This document shows, piece by piece, positions 16,645-26,976 of a stretch of DNA of 64,000 bases. The translations under genes and the position numbers were made by a program. Location: assembly GCA_963763095.1 (NCBI GenBank), contig CAVXNR010000007.1:1-64000 (forward strand). The letters run 5' to 3'. Position 1 is the first letter of the stretch; each line of letters opens with the position of its first letter. The notes beneath the pieces are model-generated. The model was not told the origin of the DNA. It worked only from the letters and a program-made list of their open reading frames with translations, and ran no database searches. Source of the stretch: CAVUCH01 sp963763095. GTDB taxonomy: Bacteria; Acidobacteriota; Vicinamibacteria; Vicinamibacterales; JAENWD01.

Positions 16645-18172
16645 TCAGCTCGCCGCGCTCCGGCCAGCATTCAGGGCTGCCGCAAACGCCGCGGCGCGCT
16701 CGCGGCACCCCGCGATCGGGACCACGCCGGCAGACGCCGGCAGTTCGGCGCCCGTGTCGATCGCCGGCACCAGCAGATCCAGTTCCGGCCCGTCCGGCTC
16801 GCCCGTCAGCGCCACGCGGATCGGGTGAAACAGGGCCCTGCCCTTCTGTCCGGTCCGCTGTCGCACGCGCGCGGCAGCGGCGCGGAACAGCTCGCGGGTG
16901 CTGCACCGCGGCGCGGTCGCGAGGTCGTCGGCCAGCGTGACGATCACGTCGCGTGCCGCGCTGCTTTCGAGTTCGGCGCGCACATCCGGCCGCGCAAGCG
17001 TCTCCGACGGATCGAACGCGAAGAGAACCCGCAGCCGCTCGGGTACCTGCTGGAGGCGATCGACGGAGGTGGCGAAGAGCGGCACGAGAGACCGCACGAA
17101 CGCGAGGCCTTCGTCATCGAGCGCACGCACGTACCCCGCGGCTGACAGAAACGGCACGGCGAGCGGCGCGATCTCTGCGGGGTCCGCAGCCTTCAGGTAC
17201 TGACGGTTCATCCACGCGAGCTTGTCTTCGTCGAAGACGCCCGCGCTGTGTCCGACATCGGCCAGTTTGAATCGGGCCGCGAGCTCCGCCGCGGGAAGCA
17301 CTTCCTCGTCGTGACCCGGAGACCACCCGATCAGCGCCAGATAGTTCAGAAGCGCTTGCGGCAAGTAACCCTTCTCGCGGAATTCCGCAACCGACGTGGC
17401 GCCGTGGCGTTTCGAGAGCGGACTGTGATCCGGACCGAGCACCAGCGAAAGATGCGCAAACGCCGGCGCTTCGTACCCGAGCGCCTCGTAGAGCAGCAGC
17501 TGGCGCGGCGTGTTCGAGATGTGGTCCTCGCCGCGGATCACGTGCGTCACGCGCATGAGCGCGTCGTCGACGACCACCGCGAAGTTGTACGCCGGATGCC
17601 CATCCGATCGCACCAGCACCGGATCGCCGATGATGCCGGTATCGAACGTCACCTGCCCGCGCACCGCGTCGACGAACGTGATCTCCCGGCCTGCGGGGAC
17701 GATGAACCGGAGGGCCGCCGGCTCACCGGCCCCGACGCGCCGGCTCGAGGCGGCCGGGTCGAGCGTGCGGCACGTGCCCGCATACTTCGGCTGCAGTCCC
17801 GCCGCGAGCGCCGACGGCCCGCTGCGCCTCCAGTTCCTCGGGTGTGCAGAAGCAGTAGTACGCGGCGCCACGTGCGATCAACCGCTGCGCATGCTCGGCG
17901 TAGATGGCCAGGCGCTCAGACTGCCGATACGGCCCATGCGCTCCACCGACGTCCGGCCCCTCATCCCACGTGAGCCCCAGCCAGCGCAGGTCGTCGTGGA
18001 TGGCCGACTCCGACGCGCGGGTCGAGCGCTCGACGTCCGTGTCCTCGATGCGCAGAATGAACGTCCCGCCGGCTCCCCGCGCGAGCAACCAGTTGAACAA
18101 GGCCGTACGCGCATTGCCTACGTGCAGGTGGCCGGTCGGGCTCGGGGCGAAGCGGACGCGCAGTTGCGACAT
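16645..18172 (-). CDS. gltX: Glutamate--tRNA ligase (one frameshift near 17815)
   Basis: Class I aminoacyl-tRNA synthetase. The N-terminus MSQLRVRFAPSPTGHLHVGN carries the HIGH-type motif. The zinc-binding or connecting region around YYCFCTPEELEAQR is followed by the frame change, and the KMSKS-type motif LSKRHGATSV lies in the downstream frame. An extra base near 17815 (GCCGTCGGCG, expected GCGTCGGCG) restores the frame. The corrected length is 508 residues, normal for GltX. Position next to ispF and rlmB agrees with the Bacillus order. I see a sequencing-type indel, not decay, since both halves are fully conserved. Confidence 0.93.
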
Positions 18173-18194
18173 GGAACCGTGTGGGATGCGCGCG

Positions 18195-18669
18195 TCAGCG
18201 CGCGGTCAGGAATGCGACCGCATGGACGGCAATGCCTTCGCCGCGTCCCGTTTCTCCCATCCCCTCGTTCGTCTTGCCCTTGACGCTCACGGCGGCGACC
18301 GCTGACGCCGAGCGCCTCCGCCAGCCGGGCCCGGATCGCGTCCGCGTGCGGCGCCAGCCTCGGCGCGTCCGCGATGACGACCGCATCGACATTCACGACC
18401 GCGTAGCCTGCCTCCGCCACGATGGCCACGGCCTGCCGGAGCAGGGCAACGCTGTCGGCGTCCTTCCAGCGGTGGTCGCTGTCCGGGAAGTGGCGACCGA
18501 TGTCTCCCGCCGCGGCGGCGCCGAGCACGGCGTCGGTGATGGCATGGCAGAGCGCATCGGCATCGGAGTGGCCTGCCAGCCCCGTGCCGTGGGGAATCGT
18601 CACGCCGCCGAGGACGAGCGGACGTCCCTGCACCAGGCGGTGCGAGTCGTAGCCGACGCCAATCCGCAT
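18195..18669 (-). CDS. ispF: 2-C-methyl-D-erythritol 2,4-cyclodiphosphate synthase domain (one frameshift near 18302)
   Basis: IspF of the non-mevalonate isoprenoid pathway. It begins MRIGVGYDSHRL with the metal-binding DSH. It continues HSDADALCHAITDAVLGA, then GDIGRHFPDSD. The C-terminal part NEGMGETGRGEGIAVHAVAFL is in another frame after one extra base near 18302. The corrected length is 157 residues. The upstream ispD frame meets it without a stop. Removing one G from the run of five near 18676 joins them as a single polypeptide, so this may be the C-terminal half of an IspDF fusion. Confidence 0.92.
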
Positions 18670-19403
18670 CCCGTTCCCCCGCTGCCTGCTGGCGATGGTC
18701 CTCGTTCGCCAGGGCGATGCGGGCAAACTCGAGATCCGCCGGCGTCGTGATCTTGATGTTGCGCGGATCGCCCGCCACCAGCCTCACCATGTGCCCTGCC
18801 TGCTCGGCGAGAGCGGCTTCATCCGTGCCGCTGCCGCCCTGGGCCCCGAACGCAAGGGCCGCGGTGAGCACCTCCCGCGTGAAGGCCTGCGGCGTCTGCG
18901 CGAGCCACACGCGATCGCGGGGGATGGTCGCCTCTACCCGCGGATCGCCCTCGCCGGCGTACGCCAGCTTCACCGTGTCCGCGGCAGGCAGCGCCGCAAT
19001 CGCTGCGCCGCTCTCGATCGCTCCATCGATCGCCCGATCGATGGTGGCGCTGTCCACGAACGGGCGCGCCGCATCGTGGATGACGATCACGTCGGGCGGT
19101 GGATCGATTGCGTCGAACGCCCGCGCCACCGAGTCCTGCCGGCGGGCGCCGCCGGCCACCAGCCGCACACGGCGGTGCGAGACCGGCGAGGAACGAGGGT
19201 GGGCTCGCGACAACGTCCGGCGGCAGCGCCACGACAATGTCCGACACCCGCGGATGTGAGACGAATGGAGCGATGCTGCGCTCGAGGATCGTGCGGCCGC
19301 CGAGCGTGAGCAACTGCTTCGGCGTGCCCGCGCCGAGCCTGCGGCCCTGTCCTCCGGCGGCGATGATGGCGGCGACACGGATTGAACCACGTGTGGCGCT
19401 CAC
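18670..19403 (-). CDS. ispD: 2-C-methyl-D-erythritol 4-phosphate cytidylyltransferase (frameshift near 19165)
   Basis: IspD transfers CMP to methylerythritol phosphate. The nucleotide-binding motif AAIIAAGGQGRRLGAGTPKQ is at residues 11-30. After a frame change near 19165 come RLVAGGARRQDSVARAFDAI, VIHDAARPFV, and DRVWLAQTPQAFTREVL. The domain ends around ADLEFARIALAN. There is no stop before ispF; one G too many in GGGGG near 18676 separates the frames. Natural bifunctional IspDF enzymes are known, so the end given here is where the ispF-type domain starts, not a seen stop codon. Confidence 0.9.
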
Positions 19404-19499
19404 GAATCACCGCCCACGCCGGGCAGTCGGCTCAGGGCCAGCCGTCTGCAGGCTGAGTGGAAGAGCGCGTGGATGAATCTCGCGTGCGTACGACATCGA

Positions 19500-20170
19500 T
19501 TATACGACCCGGCGCGAAGTCTCCACGCCGCCGCAATACGCGAGCGTGCGCGCCGAGGAAATCTCCAGGACTTGTTCGACACGCGCCAACGGCACCTCGG
19601 CGGGCGCGAACACGATCATCAGCGCGCGTGTGGCGGCGTCGGTCACCATGGTGCGCGCCGAATCAGAGGACGGGTTGCCGAACGGCCCGCGTGCGTCTGC
19701 CAGCGCAATCCTCCCCCCGACATGGACCTCGTCCTTCCGGATTCCTTCGGTACCGACTCACCTTCTGCTCCGAGCCGCAGGATCACGTCACCCTCGATGC
19801 GGTCCAGATCGTAGAGCCCATACGGCAACTGGAACTCGAGCGAGCACCAGTTGCAGACGTCGACGAGGCTGTTGATGCGGGGGAGGGCCTCGCCCTTCCG
19901 CACGCGGCGGAGCAGAGCCTCCGACGAGGGCCGGCGCTTCGTCGGGTCGAGGCCGGTACGCCGGTACATCCCGCGGACGGCAGCACTCTCGTCCGGCGGG
20001 CGCACGGCGGACGCGCGGCCTCCGCGGCCGCGAGCGGCGCATCCATGACGCGGGTCGTGGGCGGTAACCGTCAGCCCGTCGAAGGTCAGGAGGCCGGGGC
20101 GGACGATCGGCTGCAGGTCGGCGGAGACGGTGAGGTGCACGGCGGGTGATTGTACTCGTGCAGCGTTCAT
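19500..20170 (-). CDS. Stand-alone B3/B4 (PheT-like) domain protein, frameshifted
   Basis: The protein resembles the B3/B4 domain of the phenylalanyl-tRNA synthetase beta chain, which in that enzyme edits mischarged tRNA. Diagnostic segments are MYRRTGLDPTKRRPSSEALL, RINSLVDVCNWCSLEFQLPYG and YDLDRIEGDVILRLG. After a frame change near 19745 the segment VGGRIALADARGPFGNPSSD and then TDAATRALMIVFAPAEV follow, ending at TAA 19500-19502. The start is ATG 20170 or GTG 20140. Free-standing homologues exist in many bacteria; their substrate is mostly unknown. It is the only tRNA-editing-like gene here and lies upstream of ispD. Confidence 0.75.
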
Positions 20171-20441
20171 GGCCGACCCTGCACACGCTTCGCCGGGAAC
20201 CCGGGGCAGCGGACAGACGCGGCACAGGGTAACTGCGCGCAGCTGCACGGGGTTGCGCGACGTCGCGACGCGCACGGGCCCGACCGCGAGCGTAAAGTGT
20301 GCAGCCCCGGGATCCGATACCGCCTGTAGTCCAAGGCCGAGCGATCGGCCGACATCACAACACTGCCGGTCGCCGTCCTGAGGGCGGCGACCAATACTCA
20401 GGGCCGCGGCGCTCCCCGCCGTCCCGCACCAGGAGCCGACC
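20171..20441. other. 271-base gap with divergent promoters expected
   Basis: The gap separates the minus-strand B3/B4 gene from the plus-strand bactofilin gene, so both promoters should lie here. I see no convincing -35/-10 pair, no RNA gene and no conserved ORF. A good ribosome-binding site (AGGAG) precedes the bactofilin start. Confidence 0.4.
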
Positions 20442-20828
20442 ATGAACATGGGTCAATCGATTGCCATCAAGGGCGAGTTGAGCGGGGCGGAAGACCTGAC
20501 GCTCGAAGGTCAGGTCGAGGGCAAGATCAACCTGCCGGAGAACGTCCTCACCATTGGCACGAGCGCGCGCATCAATGCCGAGGTGATCGCCAAGTCAATC
20601 GTGGTGCTTGGCCAGCTCGTCGGGAACGTGACCGTGAAGGAGAAGTTCGAGCTGCGCGCGGGCGGGTCGATGCAGGGCAACCTGAAGGCTCCGCGCATCG
20701 CCATGGCGGACGGCGCCATCTTCGGCGGCAAGGTCGAGATGCCCGGGAGCGAAGGCGGTTCCGGCCCCAGCCGTGGCCCATCGGCGCCGCCGCGCACACC
20801 GCAGAAGCTCGAACCCGTCGGCGTCTAG
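20442..20828 (+). CDS. Bactofilin
   Basis: This 128-residue protein consists of a bactofilin core: short repeated beta-helix turns such as IAIKGELSGAEDLTLEGQVEG, then INAEVIAKSIVVLGQLVGNVTV, then LRAGGSMQGNLKAPRIAMADG. A disordered Pro/Ser-rich tail follows. Bactofilins polymerise without nucleotide into filaments at the membrane and help shape cells or place envelope enzymes. The start MNMGQS is preceded by AGGAG. It is the only plus-strand gene in a 34-kb minus-strand block. The frame is intact. Confidence 0.92.
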   Translation: MNMGQSIAIKGELSGAEDLTLEGQVEGKINLPENVLTIGTSARINAEVIAKSIVVLGQLVGNVTVKEKFELRAGGSMQGNLKAPRIAMADGAIFGGKVEMPGSEGGSGPSRGPSAPPRTPQKLEPVGV

Positions 20829-20860
20829 ACCATCGTCGGACTCACCGGTGGATGCGGCGG

Positions 20861-21607
20861 TCAGAGCACTAGCCGCTCGGGTGCGAAGCTCCGACTGCTG
20901 CATCGCCACCAGTCCCCTCACGCGCTCGGCGAGCGCGCGCGCCTCGGCGACGGGCACGCCCGCCGTTTCGATCGGATCGTGCACCCGGAGCGCACGTGGC
21001 CGGGGCACGTCATCAGGCGGCCCTTCTTCATCACGAACCGGCTGCCCTCGACCGAGATCGGCACGATCGGCAGTCCGGCTTCGACCGCAAGCAGGAAGGG
21101 ACCGCCTTTGAAGGCCGCCACGCGGCCGTCAACGCTGCGCGTGCCCTCGGGAAAGATCAGCAGCGAGAGTCCCTTTTCCACGAGCGCCTTCCACTTCCGC
21201 AGGATGCCGGCGCGATCCGGCCGTCTGCGGTCGACGAGCAGGTGGCCGCTTCGACGCAGGTGCCAGCCCAGGAAAGGGAACCGGCCAATCGACTCCTTGG
21301 CGATGATGCGCAGCTGCCAGGGCAGCGTCGCGAAGAGCACCGGAATGTCGTAGATGCTCTGGTGGTTCGCCACGAAGATGTATGTACGTCCGCGCTCGAG
21401 ACGCTCGAGCGCCGTCCGCGTGCACGGTCACGCCGGTCGTCGCCAGGATCAGCCACGACCAGGCGCGGGCACACCGGTGCGCGAAATACCCGCGTCCGTC
21501 GAAGAGGCTGGACACGAGCGACGCCGTGCCCAGCACGATCGTATAGACGGAATCGCCGGGATCAGGAAGACGACGGTGCGCCACCAGTGGAACGGGGGAA
21601 CCCGCAC
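20861..21607 (-). CDS. plsC: 1-acyl-sn-glycerol-3-phosphate acyltransferase (frameshifted)
   Basis: PlsC family enzyme of phospholipid synthesis. The N-terminal membrane segment reads WWRTVVFLIPAI and then, in another frame, TIVLGTASLVSSLF. The catalytic motif NHQSIYD fits NHxxxxD. Block II EGTRSVDGRVAAFKGG and block III GLPIVPISVEG follow. The start is the GTG at 21607, directly after an in-frame stop. At least three indels occur (about 21560, 21385-21420 and 21000). The true stop is uncertain: TGA at 20861-20863 or TAG at 20869-20871, both in neighbouring frames. Confidence 0.85.
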
Positions 21608-21805
21608 CTACTGGCCGCCTCCGGTTCCCGATGTCGGCACCACGCCTCCCGCGGCTGGGGCTGCTGAGGACGCGGGCGGCGCGGGCGCGCACAACCGTCG
21701 CTGGCGCGCCATTCGCGATCGCGGCCGGAGGGCGCGCCGCGGACGACGATGACCGCCGGAGGGACGGCACGGGCCGGGGACGGCGCGGCGGCGCGGTCTG
21801 CTCAT
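21608..21805 (-). CDS. Possible small basic protein between the PIN/TRAM gene and plsC
   Basis: An ORF of 65 codons starts five bases after the PIN/TRAM stop and ends one base before the plsC GTG, so the spacing suits an operon gene. The product begins MSRPRRRAVPGP and ends PAAGGVVPTSGTGGGQ. It is Arg/Pro-rich, has no recognisable domain and could simply be GC-rich spacer. Because indels are common here, it could also be part of a longer broken gene. Confidence 0.25.
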   Translation of the reverse strand: MSRPRRRAVPGPCRPSGGHRRPRRALRPRSRMARQRRLCAPAPPASSAAPAAGGVVPTSGTGGGQ

Positions 21806-21810
21806 CCCGG

Positions 21811-22835
21811 TCAGCCGGAGTGCGCCGCGGCCTGCGCGGCCGCCAGGTTCGGATCGATGAAGCGTCCGAAGATCATCTTGCCCGCGGTGGTCTGCAGCAC
21901 GCTCGTGACGACCACGTCGATGGTCTTGCTGATCATCTTCCGCGCGTTGTCGACGACCACCATGGTCCCATCGTCCAGGTAGGCGACGCCCTGGTTGTAC
22001 TCCTTGCCTTCCTTGAGGATGAAGACCTTCATGATCTCGCCGGGCAGCACGACCGGCTTGAGGGAGTTGGCGAGCTCGTTGATGTTCAGCACGTCCACGC
22101 CGCGCAGCTGCGCGACCTTGTTCAGGTTGAAATCGTTGGTGACGATCTTCCCCTGCAGCGTGCGCGCGAGCTCGATCAGCTTCAGATCGACCTCACGCAC
22201 CTCGGGGTAATCGAGGTCGGAGATCATCACCTCGATGCCGGACATCTTCTGGATCTTCTGCAGGATGTCGAGCCCGCGACGCCCGCGGTTCCGCTTCAGC
22301 GAATCGGCCGAGTCGGCGACCAGCTGCAGCTCCTTCAGCACGAACTGCGGGATGAGCAGGGTGCCGTCGATGAACCCGGTCTCGCAGATGTCGGCGATGC
22401 GGCCGTCGATGATGACGCTGGTGTCGAGGATCTTGTAGCGGCGCTGCGGGCCGGCCGCACGGAAGAGCGTGAGCAGCCGTGCCGGCTCGAGCCACTCACC
22501 CCTGCGCCCGCCAATCAGCACGCCGAGATAGCGTCAGCACCAGCACGACGAGCGCATGCAGGAACGCCATGCGCGGGCTCCGCCGTGTTGGTCCAGAAGA
22601 GCGCGGCGACGAGCATCCGCGCCAGCGCCAGGCCGAGCGCCGCCCCGAGCACCGCGCCGAGCATGTGCGTGACCGACAGGTCGCGCATCCGCCATTCGAA
22701 AGCGACGACCAGGGCGCCGAGCAGCAGGCCGAAGCCCGCGTTGAACATCACCGGCACGTCGAGCGGTTGCAGGAAGATCGCCGCGCCCGTCACCGCCGCG
22801 AGAAAGAGCACGCGCGCGAGAAGAAACCAGGCCAT
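21811..22835 (-). CDS. Membrane-anchored PIN/TRAM domain protein (YacL type, frameshifted at 22500-22580)
   Basis: The N-terminal part (MAWFLLARVLFLAAVTGAAI) carries four hydrophobic segments. After two indels near 22530 and 22575 the protein continues GGRRGEWLEP into a PIN nuclease fold: KILDTSVIIDGRIADI, then GKIVTNDFNLNKVAQLRGV with acidic residues typical of PIN active sites. A TRAM domain (PGEIMKVFILKEGKEYNQGV) ends the protein. The length is about 341 residues. YacL in Bacillus lies between radA/disA and ispD, and the position here is comparable. Its substrate RNA is unknown. Confidence 0.9.
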
Positions 22836-22906
22836 AGGATGACTCCCCAGGGTATGACCGGCGTCCGCCGCCGAACGACGCGGCGGCGGCGCCGAATGAT
22901 TCGCGA

Positions 22907-24301
22907 CTACAGAATGAGTGCATCGAGCGCTTCACCAAGCGTGCTGACCGGCACCAGCTCACAACCGCCGGCGCCGAGTGTCCGATCCGCCGGATCGAGG
23001 TTCGCGCGCGGCAGCACGCAGCGCTTGAACCCGAGCTGCGCGGCCTCGCGGACCCGCAGCGGGGCCTGCGAGGCGCCACGCACCTCGCCGGCCAGGCCAA
23101 TCTCGCCGAACACCGCCGTGTCGGCCGCGACGGCACGGTTGCGCAGGCTCGACGCGACCGCAGCCGCGATGCTCAAGTCGCTTGCCGGTTCATCGACCGT
23201 CATGCCGCCTGCGATGTTCACGAAGACGTCCTCGCCCAGCAGGTTGAGGCCCGCACGCTTCTCCAGCACCGCGAGCAGCAGCGCCAGCCGTCCCGGATCG
23301 ATCCCGCTCGTCATGCGGCGCGCGTTGCCGAACGTGCGTGCTGCTGACGAGCGCCTGCACCTCCACGAGCAAGGGCCGCGATCCTTCCATGCAGCAGAGG
23401 ACCGCGGAACCCGGGGTGCCAGCCGGCCGTTCGGCGAGGAACAGCTGAGAAGGATTCGGCACCGCCCGCAGGCCACTGCCCGTCATCTCGAACACGCCAA
23501 GCTCGCTCGCGGCGCCGAACCGGTTCTTCACCGCGCGCACCACACGGTGCGCGTGATGCCGCTCACCTTCGAAGTACAACACGGTATCGACCACGTGCTC
23601 AAGCGCCTTCGGCCCGGCCAGGCTGCCGTCCTTGGTCACGTGGCCGACGAGGAATATGGGCACATTGTGCCCCTTCGCCGCAAACAGGAGCTGGGTGGCC
23701 GCCTCACGCACCTGCCCGATGCTGCCGGGCGCCGATTGCAGCTTCAACGAGAACACCGTCTGGATGGAGTCGACGATGACCAGGACCGGCTTGAGGCGCG
23801 CCGCCTCGGCGAGGATCTTCTCGAGACAGGTTTCGGCGAGCAGGTACAGAGGGGCGCGGCCCACGCCGAGCCGCTCGCCGCGGGATTTGACCTGGTGCTC
23901 TGACTCTTCACCGGAGCTGTAGAGCACGGGTCCGAGGTCGCGCGCCACGTTTGCGGCGGCTTGAAGGAGGAGCGTGGATTTCCCGATTCCCGGCTCGCCG
24001 CCGAGCAGCACCAGGGAGCCCGGAACAATTCCGCCGCCCAGCACGCGATCGAGCTCGCCGATCCCGGTCCCGAGGCGTGCCGTGTCGGAGTACTGGACGT
24101 CGGCATACAGCTGCGCGCCCGTCGAACCTCCGGGCAGCGTATACCGGTGGCTCTCGCCGCCCCCTGAGCCGGCGCTGACGTGTCTGGCACCCGCTCTTCG
24201 ACGAGCGAGTTCCACGCCCCGCATTCGGCACAGCGCCCCATCCATTTCGGGGACTGCCCGCCGCACTCCTGGCACACGAACAGAACCTTCGGGGGTTTCA
24301 T
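22907..24301 (-). CDS. radA: DNA repair protein RadA (two frameshifts)
   Basis: RadA/Sms, a RecA-like motor acting in recombination branch migration. The start MKPPKVLFVCQECGG at 24301 leads into a C4 zinc finger (CQEC..CAEC). After an indel near 24180 come Walker A GGEPGIGKSTLLLQ, Walker B VLVIVDSIQTV and the RadA motif KNRFGAASELGVF. After another near 23335 comes the Lon-like C-terminal domain (LNLLGEDVFVNIAGGM). The total length is 464 codons, close to the family norm, with indels that cancel out. Confidence 0.93.
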
Positions 24302-24338
24302 GCGTGGGCTGGCCGCGCCGTTGGTCCGGATGCCGGGT

Positions 24339-25478
24339 TCAGAATGCCTCGGCCGGATTATATATGCGCTCGATCCGGGTGCCGACGCGGCAGAGCACCT
24401 CCCAGGGGATGGTCCCAATCGTCGCGGCCATCTCCCTCACGTCGATGACCTCGCCGCCCTGACGGCCCAGGAGGACGACCTCATCACCCGGCGCACAGGG
24501 CACGTCCGTGACGTCGATGGTGATCATGTCCATCGAGACGGAGCCCACGATGGGCGCGCGGCGTCCGCCGACGAGCACATGACCGCGCCCCGCCAGCCGC
24601 CGGTCGAGCCCGTCGGCATATCCTGCGGGCACCACCGCGATGCGTCGCGGGAGCTCGGCCGTGTAGCGTGCGCCGTAGCCGACCGATTCGCCGGAACGCA
24701 AGCCCTTGATCGAGACGACACGGCTCACCAGCCGCATCGCCGGGTGTACCGGCACCGTCGTGGCCAGCGGCGGCGGCGGCGACGCCATAGAGCAGCAGGC
24801 CTGGGCGAACCGCGTCGAACCAGACGCGTGAGTCACGCAGCATCGCGGCGCTGTTGGCCGCGTGGCGCCGCGCGGCGGCACGCCCATGTCGGCCAGCGTC
24901 GCCAGTGCACCATCGAACGCCGCGCGCTGCCGCTCCATCAGCGGGTGCTCGGGATCCTCTGCCGTCGCGAAGTGCGTGTAGACGGCGGCGAGCTGAAGGT
25001 GCGGGCTGGCCAGCAGTTCCGGGAGCGTCTGCCGCAGGCTGTCGTGACGGAAGCCCAGGCGGTGCATGCCGGTGTCGATCTTGAGGTGATAGCGGATTTG
25101 CGTCGCGCGGCGAGCGGCCTCCGCTTCGACGGCGCGCGCGGCCGTCGGCGTCGAGATGGTCGGCACCAGGTCGTGCTCGAACAGCCCGCCGAGATCGCTG
25201 ACGCTCATCGCACCGAACACGAGGATGCCGGCGCGGACTCCGGCCGTCCGGAGCGCGACCGCCTCCTCGATGTCGGCGCACGCCAGCATCTCCGCGCCGG
25301 CCTGCTCGAGCGCACGCGCGACCGGGCCCGCGCCGTGGCCGTACGCATTGGCCTTGACGACTGCAATCACCGACGGCGGCGAGCCGCCCGGCGACTCGCC
25401 GGCCAGGAAGGCTGTGATCGCCCTGTAATTGGCGGCGATCGCGTCGAGGTCGATGTGAGCGAAGGTGGAACGGAGCAC
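24339..25478 (-). CDS. alr: Alanine racemase (paired indels at about 24780-24870)
   Basis: PLP-dependent racemase that supplies D-alanine for peptidoglycan. The PLP lysine is in AVVKANAYGHGA (about residues 40-51), and the catalytic tyrosine is in SVGYGARYTAELP. The ORF is open for 379 codons, but residues about 205-245 read nonsense (TAPRCCVTHASGSTRFAQ). The neighbouring frame there gives HAANSAAMLRDSRVWFDAVR, the conserved sequence. So two compensating indels leave the frame open but corrupt about 40 residues. It lies eight bases from the dnaB stop. Confidence 0.93.
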   Translation of the reverse strand: MLRSTFAHIDLDAIAANYRAITAFLAGESPGGSPPSVIAVVKANAYGHGAGPVARALEQAGAEMLACADIEEAVALRTAGVRAGILVFGAMSVSDLGGLFEHDLVPTISTPTAARAVEAEAARRATQIRYHLKIDTGMHRLGFRHDSLRQTLPELLASPHLQLAAVYTHFATAEDPEHPLMERQRAAFDGALATLADMGVPPRGATRPTAPRCCVTHASGSTRFAQACCSMASPPPPLATTVPVHPAMRLVSRVVSIKGLRSGESVGYGARYTAELPRRIAVVPAGYADGLDRRLAGRGHVLVGGRRAPIVGSVSMDMITIDVTDVPCAPGDEVVLLGRQGGEVIDVREMAATIGTIPWEVLCRVGTRIERIYNPAEAF

Positions 25479-25486
25479 GTCCCCGA

Positions 25487-26846
25487 TCAGCTTTCCGCGC
25501 TGTGCCCGTAGCCGCTCGCAAGGTCCTCGAACCGCGTGTGCTGCTTGAGGAACGCCAGCTCGATGCTGCCAGTGGGGCCGTTGCGCTGCTTGGCGATGAT
25601 CAGCTCCGCTTTGCCCTGGTCTTCCGGCTTGGCATCCGGGTACATGTCGGCGCGGAAGAGCATCAGCACCACGTCGGCGTCCTGCTCGAGGGCTCCCGAC
25701 TCGCGCAGATCGGACAGCAGCGGGCGATGATCGGATCGCGCTTCAGGTGCGCGGCTCAACTGAGAAAGCGCCACCACCGGCACGCCAAGCTCCTTGGCCA
25801 GGCCCTTCAGCCCGCGTGAGATGGCGGCGAGTTCCAGCGTGCGATTCTCGAAGCGCCCGCGGCCGGTCATCAGCTGCAGGTAGTCGATGATCAGCATGCC
25901 CAGGCCGTGTTCCGCCGCCAGGCGCCGTGCCTTCGCGCGCATTTCGAGGACGCCCACGCCGGGCGTGTCGTCGATGAACAACTGCGCCTCGCCGAGGACC
26001 CCAATCGCCTGCGACAAGCCCTGGTATTCCCGAGGGCCGATCGCGCCCGACATCAGCCGGTGCGCGTCGATCCGCGCCACCGATGTGAGCAGCCGGATGA
26101 ACAGCTGCTCCCGTGACATCTCGAGGCTGAAGAAGCCGACCGTCGTGCCCTCCTTCAGCGACGCGTGCTCCGCGATGTTCATCACGAGGCTGGTCTTGCC
26201 CATCGACGGGCGGGCCGCAATGATGATGAGATCGCCGGCCTGGAAGCCGCGCGTCATCCGATCGAGATCCGCGAAGCCGGTCGGCACGCCGGTGACGAGC
26301 TTCTTCTGCTCGAACAGCAGCTCGATCTTCGGCATGCTCTCGGCGACGATCTCGTGCATCGAGAGGAAGCCCGCCCGCGCGCGGTTCTCGGCGATGGCGA
26401 AGATCGCCTGCTCCGCCTCGTCGAGGATGATGTTCGGATCGTCCTCGGCCTCGTAGGCGCGCGCGCTGATGCGCTGAGACGCGAGGATGAGCGCCCGGAG
26501 CGCCGATTTCTCCTTGACGATCCGCGCGTAGTGCTCGACGTTGGTGGACCGCGGCACGCCGTCGATGAGGGACGTCGAGGTAGGCCAGGCCGCCGATCTC
26601 GTCGATCTCGCCCGCCCGCGTCAGCTCCTCCTTCAGCGTGACCAGGTCGATCGCGTCGGCGTGCTCGGAGAGGTGCTCCATCTTCTCGAAGATGCGCCGG
26701 TGCGCGTCCCGGTAGAAGTCGCGCGACGTGATCACCTCGGCGGCGTAATTGAACGCCTCGTTGTGGATCAGGATCGCGCCGAGCACCGACTTCTCGGCGT
26801 CGAGGTTGTGCGGCAGCGTACGTTCGGAAACAGCGACGTCTGGCAT
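25487..26846 (-). CDS. dnaB: Replicative DNA helicase DnaB (one frameshift near 26575)
   Basis: The N-terminal domain starts MPDVAVSERTLPHNLDAEKS. After one extra base near 26575 (CTCGACGTCCCTC, expected CTCGCGTCCCTC) the protein continues VPRSTNVEHYARIVKEKS. The RecA-like helicase domain has Walker A ARPSMGKTSLVMNIAEH, Walker B LIIDYLQLMTGRG and QLSRAPEARSDHRP. The corrected length is 452 residues, normal for DnaB. The gene order rpsF-rpsR-rplI-dnaB matches Bacillus. It follows a terminator, so it has its own promoter in the 90 bases upstream. Confidence 0.95.
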
Positions 26847-26937
26847 CGTGAGGCACGCGGGACGGCTGACGTGTCAGGAACGAGTTGACAGTTGAAAGGG
26901 GAACCGCGCGGCGCTTCGGCGCGGGCGATGCAGTGTA

Positions 26938-26976
26938 GCAAAAAAGAAAGGGCCGGACGAGCCGGCCCTCTTTGCT
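26938..26976 (-). terminator. Rho-independent terminator after rplI
   Basis: On the minus strand, AAAGAGGGCCGG, CTCGT, CCGGCCCTTTCTTTTTT. The stem GGGCCGG/CCGGCCC lies at 26951-26957 and 26963-26969 and is followed by a T-rich run. It should end the rpsF-rpsR-rplI transcript before dnaB. Confidence 0.85.
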
